A stretch of 8,794 bases of DNA from an uncultured Blautia sp. (GTDB lineage Bacteria > Bacillota > Clostridia > Lachnospirales > Lachnospiraceae). The stretch covers positions 1 through 8,794 of the forward strand of contig CAKRPO010000072.1 in NCBI GenBank assembly GCA_934378195.1, read 5' to 3'. Below are positions 1 through 6,382 of the stretch, piece after piece. Position 1 is the stretch's first letter, and the number at the start of each line of letters is the position of its first letter. Made by a program: the position numbers and the translations under genes. A model generated the notes under the pieces. The model was not told the origin of the DNA and did not search any database. It saw only the letters and a list, made by a program, of their open reading frames with translations.

Positions 1-1484
1 CCGATCTTCTCATAATTTTCTCCATCATAACTCCACTCGAACCAGGACTTTCTTCCTTCAATATAGAGGCGAAGGTAGATTGGCTTATCCTCTACCGGGA
101 TTCTGGTGTTCAGAAATTCTGTCTTAACGCCATTTTCCAGATGAATGATGGACAATGCACTCTGTCCCAGAGTTTCACTGTAATATTTACGAAGGTTAAT
201 ATAATTCATGTTGTCGTAGTACAGGATTAAGCCCGCACTGTGCTGATGAACTTCCGGCACAAATTCCATCTTTGTGGTAATCCTTGCGTAAACGCTTGTC
301 AGTTTTCTTGCAAGAATGCTGACTTTGTTCAAAGAAGTACGGGATTCCTGCCCACGAATACGGACATATCCTTTTCTTGCTTTTATATCGGCAAATCTCT
401 GCGGCATAATACGTGGTGAATAATAGAAGTTTCCAAGTTCATCTCCATCGAAATCATCAAAATCCGGTGCCTTTTCTACCGGATATTCCGGGAGAGAACT
501 TTCCGGCACTTCCAGTTTGGCAAGGTTGCTGCCGTCTGCCATGCGGAGCCAGTTATCCTCTGTCCACATCATCTTCTGGATTGCAGTCTCTCTTCCAAGA
601 GTACAGCGCAGTTCCGGAACGAACGGTCTGGAGCAGAGATGAACCAGATAAACTTCTCCTGTCGGAAGTTCCACATAACTTCCATGACCGGATTTCTGAA
701 GAATGGAGTCCGGATTATAGTACTTTGGTTTGAGGTGATCCGGATCCTGTCTTTCATAAGATTCTCCCGGTACACTTGTCACGATCGGGTTCTTTGGATC
801 TTTTTCGTATGGTCCCCAGACATTTTTTGAACGTCCCATGGTCACGCAATGATTGTATCCTGTGCCGCCCTCAGCACACATAATATAATAATACTCTCCA
901 CGTTTTGTCAGATGCGGGGCCTCAATACAGCCTCTGTCCGTTCCACCTCGCCAGATCCGTTTCGGATATCCTACGATCTCCTGTTTTTCCGGTGAGTATT
1001 CTACCATACAGATCGCGCCTGGTTTTTCGTATCCTTCTCTGGTCTCCCATTCCAGTGAAACTACATATTTCTTTCCGTTTGTATCATGGAACAAAGACGC
1101 ATCGAATCCAGAAGAATGCAGATATACCGGTTTACTCCACGGTCCTTTGATGTCTTTGGAACAGATCAGGAAGTTGTCCACATCAAAATATCTTGCATTC
1201 ATGGAATTCATCACCCCATAAACCACATAAAACAGATCTTCTTCCTCGCAATAGGTCAGGCACGGAGCCCAGATTCCTTTTGCACTTGGAAGCTTCTTGA
1301 GATCTACTTTCTCATCATCGGTTAATACGTGCGTATATAATTCCCAGTTTTTCAGATCTCTGGAATGATATACCGGGATTCCCGGAAACCATTCAAAAGT
1401 AGAAACTGCCATATAATAATCATCGCCTTTACGGCAGATACACGGATCCGGGTTGAATCCCGGAAGTATTGGATTCTGTATCAT
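1..1484 (-). CDS. GH43 beta-xylosidase-like glycosidase (3' end cut by window edge)
   Basis: This is a glycoside hydrolase family 43 enzyme that probably removes xylose (or arabinofuranose) from the non-reducing end of short xylo-oligosaccharides in the cytoplasm. The reading frame starts at ATG 1484-1482 behind AAGGAG and stays open to base 1, giving 494 complete residues. The five-bladed propeller occupies roughly residues 1-335. The three GH43 catalytic carboxylates are visible: D13 in FNPDP (base), D128 in GFDASLFHD (pKa modulator) and E188 in IEAPHL (acid). STFEWFPG and LGRETAIQK are also typical of the XynB group, as in Bacillus subtilis XynB and the Selenomonas xylosidase from memory. 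A C-terminal beta-sandwich starts near residue 340 (DDFDGDEL) and is cut off; relatives of about 530 residues suggest some 20-45 residues are missing. No signal peptide is present. It is the last visible gene of the symporter-GH5-GH43 operon, 35 nt after the GH5 stop. Dual xylosidase/arabinofuranosidase activity is possible. Confidence 0.93.
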   Translation of the reverse strand, partial: MIQNPILPGFNPDPCICRKGDDYYMAVSTFEWFPGIPVYHSRDLKNWELYTHVLTDDEKVDLKKLPSAKGIWAPCLTYCEEEDLFYVVYGVMNSMNARYFDVDNFLICSKDIKGPWSKPVYLHSSGFDASLFHDTNGKKYVVSLEWETREGYEKPGAICMVEYSPEKQEIVGYPKRIWRGGTDRGCIEAPHLTKRGEYYYIMCAEGGTGYNHCVTMGRSKNVWGPYEKDPKNPIVTSVPGESYERQDPDHLKPKYYNPDSILQKSGHGSYVELPTGEVYLVHLCSRPFVPELRCTLGRETAIQKMMWTEDNWLRMADGSNLAKLEVPESSLPEYPVEKAPDFDDFDGDELGNFYYSPRIMPQRFADIKARKGYVRIRGQESRTSLNKVSILARKLTSVYARITTKMEFVPEVHQHSAGLILYYDNMNYINLRKYYSETLGQSALSIIHLENGVKTEFLNTRIPVEDKPIYLRLYIEGRKSWFEWSYDGENYEKI

Positions 1485-1519
1485 TGTATTTTTCTCCTTA
1501 GTATGCATCAGATTTTATA

Positions 1520-2686
1520 TTATTCCATTGTAATCCAGCCAAAATCAACACTACGCCCAAGATCCCAGCTATCCCAGCCAATCCAGCCCGGTGTGTTGAC
1601 AGTATCTGTCAGAAGCTTATAGCTCCAGTAATAATAGCCACTGCCTTTGCTCCATGCTTCAAGCTGTACATTTGCCAACGCATTGTAAATTTTTTTCTTT
1701 TCCTCAGTACTTACTGTCTCTTCTGCCTTTCCCTCTACACCATTCAGAACACTCTGTCCACCCTTAGTATCACATCCGCAGGCAAGAGAATTGAACAGAC
1801 ACCACTCTCCGCAGATTACTGGGAAATATTTTTCCATTTCTGCAATCTTTGGCTCTATTTCTTCCTTTACATATTTTACATAGGCTTCTACTGTCTGTTC
1901 GCATCCATCTGCCTCGGCAAGCATCAGATACTGGTGCGTATCCAGAATGACATTGGAATATTTTTCTTCCTGCATAAAATCTTTCCACGCCATCAATTCA
2001 AAGCCATCGTGAATGACCACATATTTGTCTTTCGGCATATATTTACTGATGCGGTCATAGGCATCGAGATAATATTTTCTGAGAAACTCCATCGTGATCG
2101 GAGCAGATCCCTGTGCAAGAATCGGATCCACCGGTGGATAACGATGTTCAACATCCATAGTTTTCCACATATTCTCTGTGATTGGCTCGTTAAGCGGCTG
2201 AATTCCCAGGAGACCTTTCCTTGTTCCATAGCGCTGCGCGAGACGTTCCAGCACACTGAGTGCAAACTCAACTTCATCCGGATTCTGTGCCCATTTGCAG
2301 ACACCGCTGAGACCTCCATTATCAAAACCATTCTGGCTCATCGGAACCGTATGAAGATCAATCAGGATCGTCAATCCATATTTTTCCGCCCAGTTAAAAG
2401 CCTTATCCAATTCTTCTATGCATCCAATAAATGGCTTTCTGTCGCCAAAAATAAAATACGGTACCGGAATTCTCACAGACTCAAGACCCATTCTTTTAAT
2501 CGTTACAAAATCACGCTCTGTGATATATTCAGAACGGTGGATTTTAATTCTTGCCTCATATACTTCCGGTGAGAGCTGGCGAGGAAGATAATATTCATCT
2601 TCCGCTGTTGTACCCTCAAATAATGCCGGATTCATCCATTTTTCCAGAACCAGCCAGTTTCCAAGATTGACTCCTTTGATTTTCAT
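1520..2686 (-). CDS. GH5 glycosidase, exo-1,3-beta-glucanase-like, cytoplasmic
   Basis: This is a family 5 (clan A, TIM barrel) retaining beta-glycosidase. Numbered from the preferred ATG, the protein has 388 residues. The opening GVNLGNWLVLE, then SEYITERDF, ESVRIPVPY, IDLH, SQNGFDNGG, QPLNEP, VVIHDGF, DTHQY and VICGEW follow the order seen in yeast Exg1-type exo-1,3-beta-glucanases (GH5_9) as I remember them. The acid/base is E167 in LNEP and the nucleophile is E294 in CGEW; W354 in YYYWSYK lies in the usual substrate-platform segment. I chose ATG 2686-2684 over the upstream in-frame TTG at 2695, because GGAGG lies 10 nt before the ATG but only 1 nt before the TTG. There is no signal peptide or carbohydrate-binding module, so it should act on small imported beta-glucosides rather than polymer. 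It sits between the symporter (41 nt upstream) and GH43. The subfamily and linkage specificity are uncertain. Confidence 0.92.
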   Translation of the reverse strand: MKIKGVNLGNWLVLEKWMNPALFEGTTAEDEYYLPRQLSPEVYEARIKIHRSEYITERDFVTIKRMGLESVRIPVPYFIFGDRKPFIGCIEELDKAFNWAEKYGLTILIDLHTVPMSQNGFDNGGLSGVCKWAQNPDEVEFALSVLERLAQRYGTRKGLLGIQPLNEPITENMWKTMDVEHRYPPVDPILAQGSAPITMEFLRKYYLDAYDRISKYMPKDKYVVIHDGFELMAWKDFMQEEKYSNVILDTHQYLMLAEADGCEQTVEAYVKYVKEEIEPKIAEMEKYFPVICGEWCLFNSLACGCDTKGGQSVLNGVEGKAEETVSTEEKKKIYNALANVQLEAWSKGSGYYYWSYKLLTDTVNTPGWIGWDSWDLGRSVDFGWITME

Positions 2687-2727
2687 GTTATCCAAACCTC
2701 CATGATTTCCTATTGGTTAGCCTTCAA

Positions 2728-4092
2728 TTATTTACGAGCTTTCAGGTCAGCAAGAATACTGTCAAATTCTTTGTCCAGATGATAGAATTTCATAATGATC
2801 AGTCCGCATGCATAAACAGCGATCGGAATCCATACAAAACAGATTCTAATGGATGTCAGTGCTGATGCTGTCTGTGCTGCTGCATTTCCAACATATCCAC
2901 CAACTTCCAGAATCACACCGAGCAGTGCAGAACCGATACCGTTACCAATCTTATATCCAAAACTGCATGCACTGTTTACAAGACCTTCTGTACGATATCC
3001 TGTTTTCCATTCTCCATAGTCAATGGTATCCGATACCATTGCCCACATGGTTGCACCACCGCAGGCATTTCCGATTCCACGGATGACACTGGAAACTACA
3101 ATGACTGGCATAGAGCCACCTGAACAGTTCAGCACGAGCATTCCAATGATGTCCAGGATAAGTCCCAGTGAAAATACATTTCTTTTACCAAATTTTTTGA
3201 CCAGCATGGCAATGAAAAACATACCAAGAATCTGTACGATATTGAAGATACCATTAATTGTGCTTACCAGATTTTTGTCTCCAAGGATATCTTTTGCATA
3301 ATATACGGTTGCTCCGCCGTTTACGGAGTACATCAGGAAGAAAAGTGCCAGCATACCGGTCATCATAATCCAATATTTATTCTGGAAAAGAGCCTTGATT
3401 CCTGTCACAAACGGAACGTTTTCTTCTACTTTCTGCTCTCCCGCTTCATTTGCTCTTACTCGTTCTTTCGTTCCAAAGAAAGTACAAAGGAAGGCCGCGA
3501 TAGAAACGAAACCAAATACGACAAAGGTTTTTGTCCATGCACTTGCGTTATTTCCGAAGTATTCTACCAATGGCAGTGTAAACGTATTGATTGTAAGTGT
3601 TCCTGCTGTTGCAAGAAGATTTCTGAAAATACTTAATACAGATCTTTCATATGGATCCTGTGTCATTAATGCGTTCAATGCGGAATATGGAACATTGATC
3701 GCCGTATAGATAACAGTGGATACCAGGTTATATGTAATAAATACGTAGACCAGCTTCGGTGTGGATGACCAGGAAGCCGGAACAGAAAACATCAGGACGC
3801 CTGATATTGCAAATGGGATACACATACGTAGAATCCACGGTCTTGCTTTTCCAAATCTTGAATGAGTACGGTCGACAATAACACCCATGATAATATCACT
3901 GATTCCATCAAAAACTCTTGAGATCATCATAATCGTTCCAACTGCCATTGCACTGACTCCAGCATAATCTGTGTAATAGAAAAGCAGGAATGCAGACATT
4001 GCAGTGTAAATGATATTACATCCAAAATCTCCACAACCGTATGCAAAACGTTCAAAAACTTTTCCAAAGGTCAATTTACTCTTTTGATTCAT
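2728..4092 (-). CDS. GPH-family sugar:cation symporter (MelB/XynP-like MFS)
   Basis: This inner-membrane transporter belongs to the glycoside-pentoside-hexuronide:cation symporter group of the major facilitator superfamily. It has 454 residues, the usual length, with about twelve hydrophobic segments. In the second helix, RVFDGISD carries D62 and D66, spaced like MelB Asp55 and Asp59, which bind the coupling cation and sugar. The following cytoplasmic loop RFGKARPWIL (79-88) matches the family loop between helices 2 and 3. ATG 4092 follows GAGGGAG at good distance. It is the first gene of the operon and presumably imports the short glycoside that the GH5 and GH43 enzymes then hydrolyse. B. 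subtilis XynP next to XynB is a known parallel for a GPH symporter paired with a GH43 enzyme. The substrate could be a xylo-oligosaccharide, a beta-glucan oligomer or a mixed glycoside; sequence alone does not decide. Confidence 0.93.
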   Translation of the reverse strand: MNQKSKLTFGKVFERFAYGCGDFGCNIIYTAMSAFLLFYYTDYAGVSAMAVGTIMMISRVFDGISDIIMGVIVDRTHSRFGKARPWILRMCIPFAISGVLMFSVPASWSSTPKLVYVFITYNLVSTVIYTAINVPYSALNALMTQDPYERSVLSIFRNLLATAGTLTINTFTLPLVEYFGNNASAWTKTFVVFGFVSIAAFLCTFFGTKERVRANEAGEQKVEENVPFVTGIKALFQNKYWIMMTGMLALFFLMYSVNGGATVYYAKDILGDKNLVSTINGIFNIVQILGMFFIAMLVKKFGKRNVFSLGLILDIIGMLVLNCSGGSMPVIVVSSVIRGIGNACGGATMWAMVSDTIDYGEWKTGYRTEGLVNSACSFGYKIGNGIGSALLGVILEVGGYVGNAAAQTASALTSIRICFVWIPIAVYACGLIIMKFYHLDKEFDSILADLKARK

Positions 4093-4167
4093 TGGTTTTC
4101 TCCCTCTTATTTATCTTTCTTTTCCTGTTTCTTTTGCTTTTTAACTTGCCATGGCTGTTTCTTATGG

Positions 4168-4177
4168 TATTATAATA
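4168..4177. promoter_or_regulatory. Palindromic -10 element shared by divergent promoters
   Basis: TATTATAATA is its own reverse complement, so a perfect TATAAT is present on both strands. On the minus strand (4174-4169) it serves the symporter operon with a start near 4162 and a leader of about 70 nt. On the plus strand, TTGCCA at 4146-4151 lies 16 nt before TATTAT (4168-4173), a plausible promoter for the AraC gene at 4307 with a long leader. Transcription from the two directions would compete for the same box. Start sites are inferred. Confidence 0.5.
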
Positions 4178-4185
4178 GCATATCG

Positions 4186-4225
4186 TATAGGAGTATATTA
4201 GGTATAAAAAGGACTAATATATAGG
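4186..4225. promoter_or_regulatory. Candidate AraC operator: inverted repeat and phased AGG hexamers
   Basis: An 8-bp inverted repeat, TATATTAG (4194-4201) and CTAATATA (4214-4221), is separated by 12 bp. In the same 40 bp, four A/T-rich hexamers ending in AGG occur on the plus strand: TATAGG 4186-4191, ATTAGG 4197-4202, AAAAGG 4207-4212 and TATAGG 4220-4225. Successive copies lie 11, 10 and 13 bp apart, close to the helical repeat. The cluster spans about -24 to -63 relative to the inferred symporter start, the usual position for an AraC-family activator touching RNA polymerase. The likely binder is the divergent regulator at 4307-5158. This is inference from position and repetition only. 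Confidence 0.45.
4192..4197 (-). promoter_or_regulatory. Possible weak -35 box of symporter operon
   Basis: The minus strand reads TATACT here, 17 nt upstream of a perfect TATAAT. It matches only three of six bases of TTGACA. A poor -35 box is typical of promoters that need an activator, and it overlaps one arm of the inverted repeat at 4194-4221. Confidence 0.4.
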
Positions 4226-4268
4226 TCGATATTCTCTTTTTTATTCTACTTTGATAGATTAGTAACAA

Positions 4269-4282
4269 TGTGAACGCTATTT
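4269..4282 (+). promoter_or_regulatory. Weak cre-like (catabolite repression) site
   Basis: TGTGAACGCTATTT in the AraC 5' leader agrees with the CcpA cre consensus TGWNANCGNTNWCA except for the final CA, which is TT. It would place the glycoside regulator under glucose repression. Losing the conserved terminal CA breaks the dyad, so this is a weak candidate. Confidence 0.2.
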
Positions 4283-4306
4283 GAAATGTAGGGAGAACAG
4301 ATATTT

Positions 4307-5158
4307 ATGGAAAATAAAGAAATCTCATATGAGATCATAGACTTTTCAGGTGAAACCAATGTACAGTTCCGTACTTCCGTGGATCCCGGAAGTTATATTC
4401 CAACACACTGGCACCGTGCCATAGAAATCATTTATATGCAGGAAGGTTCTCTGGATGTCATTGTGGAATCCGAAAGTTTTACAATTTATAAAGGAGACTG
4501 TATCCTGATCAATGGAAATATTCTGCACTCTACCAAGTGTACTGCACCTAATACTGCTATCCTTCTGCAGATTCCACTGGATTTTATGGAAAAATATATT
4601 CCTAATCTCGGACAACTTATTTTTCTCTGGGACTATCAAACAGAAGATCCTGTCAAAAAGACCAAACTCATGATGTTAAAAACCACGCTGGAACAGCTTC
4701 AGGTCATCAATGATATTCGACCGGATGGCTATCTTCTACGTTTTAACAGCCTGATTTTTGAACTTATGTTTCAGCTGTATCATAATTTCAGCGTTCAGGT
4801 ATTTCCACAGGATATCAACCATAAGAAAAAAGAAATGGACCGGCTGGATCCCGTTCTGAACTATATTGCAGAACATTATAAGGAACCAATCTCCCTGGAT
4901 GAGATTGCAGACATCGCCTGTCTCCAGACCGGATATTTTTGTCGTTTCTTTAAGAAAAAAATGGGAGTTACATTTCTGGAATATCAGAATGAATATCGTC
5001 TCTCCTTCATATACCGAGATCTGATCACAACCAAAGATCCGGTTCATGTAATTCTGGAACGACATGGCTTCACTAATTATAAGCTGTTCCGAAGAATGTT
5101 TCTGGAACAATTCGGTGATACCCCAACAAAGATACGAAAACAGAGAGAAACCGTATAA
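4307..5158 (+). CDS. Cupin-AraC family transcriptional regulator of the glycoside operon
   Basis: This 283-residue protein is a sugar-responsive AraC/XylS-type DNA-binding regulator. The N-terminal cupin sensor (about 20-90) contains THWHRAIEI with H34, H36 and E40, then G68-type turns and NILHS, the usual ligand-pocket pattern. A linker of about 90 residues leads to two helix-turn-helix motifs at about 195-240 (ISLDEIADIACLQTGYFCRFF) and 244-279 (ILERHGFTNYKLFRRMF, ending in TPTKIRK). ATG 4307 follows GGGAG at 4291-4295 with an 11-nt spacer. Its divergent arrangement with the symporter-GH5-GH43 operon, across a repeat-rich intergenic region, makes it the probable activator of that operon. 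It runs tail to tail with a second regulator of the same architecture. The first HTH is clear; the second matches less well than usual but keeps the GF-x-N core. The inducer is unknown. Confidence 0.92.
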   Translation: MENKEISYEIIDFSGETNVQFRTSVDPGSYIPTHWHRAIEIIYMQEGSLDVIVESESFTIYKGDCILINGNILHSTKCTAPNTAILLQIPLDFMEKYIPNLGQLIFLWDYQTEDPVKKTKLMMLKTTLEQLQVINDIRPDGYLLRFNSLIFELMFQLYHNFSVQVFPQDINHKKKEMDRLDPVLNYIAEHYKEPISLDEIADIACLQTGYFCRFFKKKMGVTFLEYQNEYRLSFIYRDLITTKDPVHVILERHGFTNYKLFRRMFLEQFGDTPTKIRKQRETV

Positions 5159-5208
5159 TACAGTATAATCAGTAAACCTCCCGGGCCGATAAATGAAGCG
5201 TATTTGAT

Positions 5209-6129
5209 TCAAGAATGCCTCTGCATTCTTGCTGCGAGATGCGCAGAATGATACTCTCCCGGATTGCATCCAAATCGCTTACGAAATGCACTGGCAAAAC
5301 GGCTTGGATTGCTGAATCCCACCATTTCTGTAATCTGTGTCATAGAATACTGTCCACTCTGCACCAGTGAAAAGCTTTTGTTGGCACGGTATTCTTCCAG
5401 ATATCCGGTGATAGTTTTGCCTGTCATTTTTTTGAAAAGGCGGCAGCAGACTTCTCTTGACAGATGTACCTGATCTGCCAGGTCCTGAAGAGAAATTACT
5501 TCTGTAAAATGCATATTAAGATAATTCAGCATTTTTTCCAGACGTTCCAGTTCCTGCAGATTTGCCGGGACGAATTTCGTCAATTCCTGTCTGTGTCCAT
5601 AAAGGATCATGGCAAATGCTTCACACAGCAGTCCCTTGATCTTTAATTCATAGCAGAATCGTTTCCGGTCAAAAGCTTCTTCTACCTGGTTTAGTTTCCA
5701 CAGAATTTCTTTTCCATTTTCATCAAATCCCGTCAAATGAATACAGGGTATCGCTGAATTTTGCAGAAATGGTTGAAAACATTTTCGCTCAACATCACTC
5801 CCAAAATCTCCATACAAAAAATCTGGTCTTACAAGTATCGTACTGTAACGTACATGTTCATTTCCAGGTGAACTGCAGCTGTGCGGTACATTTCGATTCA
5901 ATAGAAATCCCTCTCCCGGTCTGACCCTGTAGGTTTCCTGGTATACCTGAAAGACGGCCTCTCCTTCCCTTATAAGATTGATTTCAAGATCATTATGCCA
6001 GTGAATCGGTACATTTTTGCCCTCAAATGACCAGAGATCATCGTGGTTTACTGTCATTGGAAAAGTTTCTGTTCCATGCTTTTCAAGTTCTCTTCTTGCA
6101 CTGTCTACCAGGATTGTTCTTTTTGCCAT
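5209..6129 (-). CDS. Second cupin-AraC family transcriptional regulator
   Basis: This is an AraC/XylS-type regulator of 306 residues. The N-terminal cupin domain has IHWHNDLEI (H43, H45, E49), then PGEGFLLNRNVPHS. The C-terminal DNA-binding domain has two clear helix-turn-helix motifs, at about 212-259 (ISLQDLADQVHLSREVCCRLFKK) and 262-295 (ITEMVGFSNPSRFASAFRKRFG, then NPGEYH), both close to the family consensus. I chose ATG 6129-6127 because GGAG (6142-6139) is 9 nt upstream; an in-frame TTG at 6144 overlaps that ribosome binding site and lacks its own. The gene is divergent from the MATE transporter and converges on the other AraC gene with a 50-nt gap. It may regulate itself and possibly the MATE gene: a 9-bp direct repeat lies at its start. 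The ligand is unknown; the cupin pattern suggests a sugar or other small polar molecule. Confidence 0.92.
   Translation of the reverse strand: MAKRTILVDSARRELEKHGTETFPMTVNHDDLWSFEGKNVPIHWHNDLEINLIREGEAVFQVYQETYRVRPGEGFLLNRNVPHSCSSPGNEHVRYSTILVRPDFLYGDFGSDVERKCFQPFLQNSAIPCIHLTGFDENGKEILWKLNQVEEAFDRKRFCYELKIKGLLCEAFAMILYGHRQELTKFVPANLQELERLEKMLNYLNMHFTEVISLQDLADQVHLSREVCCRLFKKMTGKTITGYLEEYRANKSFSLVQSGQYSMTQITEMVGFSNPSRFASAFRKRFGCNPGEYHSAHLAARMQRHS
5210..5231. terminator. Perfect 9-bp hairpin between converging regulators, without U-tract
   Basis: CAAGAATGC (5210-5218) and GCATTCTTG (5223-5231) pair perfectly around the 4-nt loop CTCT. On the minus strand it includes the last codons and most of the TGA stop of the AraC gene ending at 5209. 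On the plus strand it lies 51 nt after the stop of the converging AraC gene. Neither side has the U-rich run of an intrinsic terminator, so it may be a transcript 3'-end stabiliser or a Rho-associated or bidirectional barrier. No other hairpin is seen in the 50-nt gap. Confidence 0.4.
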
Positions 6130-6139
6130 TTTACAATTC

Positions 6140-6168
6140 TCCAACTTATGTTATTATTGTCCAACTTA
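6140..6168. repeat. 9-bp direct repeat at the second AraC start (candidate operator)
   Basis: TCCAACTTA occurs at 6140-6148 and again at 6160-6168, a 20-bp period or about two helical turns, on the same strand. AraC-family proteins commonly bind direct-repeat half-sites of this spacing. The proximal copy overlaps the ribosome binding site of the AraC gene ending at 5209, so binding could block its own expression. No convincing -35/-10 pair was found for this gene. Confidence 0.4.
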
Positions 6169-6195
6169 GCATCAATAAGAGTTCTTAATCATCAT

Positions 6196-6212
6196 AACCA
6201 AGTTTCCTGGTT
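6196..6212. repeat. Short imperfect palindrome in divergent region
   Basis: AACCA (6196-6200) and TGGTT (6208-6212) form a 5-bp inverted repeat with a 7-bp centre, midway between the AraC and MATE genes. It is short enough to be chance, but its position makes it a possible operator. Confidence 0.2.
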
Positions 6213-6329
6213 TTGTAAATAATATCTATGTTGTATCTCTTAATTCCCGAATATCTTTCTCTGTTTTATCTGGTCAATATATGTATCATAAACAGCAATA
6301 CCAGAATCGCATTTTACTATCTGTTTCTC

Positions 6330-6335
6330 TATAAT
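6330..6335 (+). promoter_or_regulatory. -10 box of the MATE gene
   Basis: A perfect TATAAT lies 47 nt before the MATE start codon. The region 16-18 nt upstream has no good -35 match (TCGCAT at 17 nt spacing), so the promoter may need an activator such as the divergent AraC protein. Confidence 0.5.
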
Positions 6336-6338
6336 TGG

Positions 6339-6358
6339 GCGTGCAGTAAAAAGCACGC
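6339..6358 (+). promoter_or_regulatory. Inverted repeat at the MATE transcription start: operator or leader hairpin
   Basis: GCGTGC (6339-6344) and GCACGC (6353-6358) are perfect inverted copies separated by the A-rich octamer AGTAAAAA. The element begins 3 nt after TATAAT and covers the expected start site, ending 9 nt before the AAGGAGG ribosome binding site. It could be a repressor operator or, if transcribed, a small hairpin. No U-run follows, so it is not a terminator. Confidence 0.45.
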
Positions 6359-6382
6359 AATAATTCTAAGGAGGATGTTCTT

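Noticed and set aside
241..310. A cre-like AAACGCTT stretch inside the GH43 gene.
   Set aside because: The two halves have the wrong spacing for the CcpA consensus and the match is no better than chance in coding sequence.
1934..2572. 212-codon open frame on the plus strand opposite the GH5 gene.
   Set aside because: It is codon-aligned with the GH5 gene and lacks a ribosome binding site; the GH5 reading has all catalytic motifs.
2687..2695. TTG start adding three residues to the GH5 protein.
   Set aside because: GGAGG is only 1 nt from the TTG but 10 nt from the ATG at 2686.
5153..5169. Direct repeat GTATAAT at 10-bp spacing across the first AraC stop codon.
   Set aside because: It is short, A/T-rich and partly coding, and no -35 element or gene lies in the right place to use it.
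6130..6144. TTG start adding five residues to the second AraC protein.
   Set aside because: The TTG overlaps the GGAG that serves the ATG at 6129.
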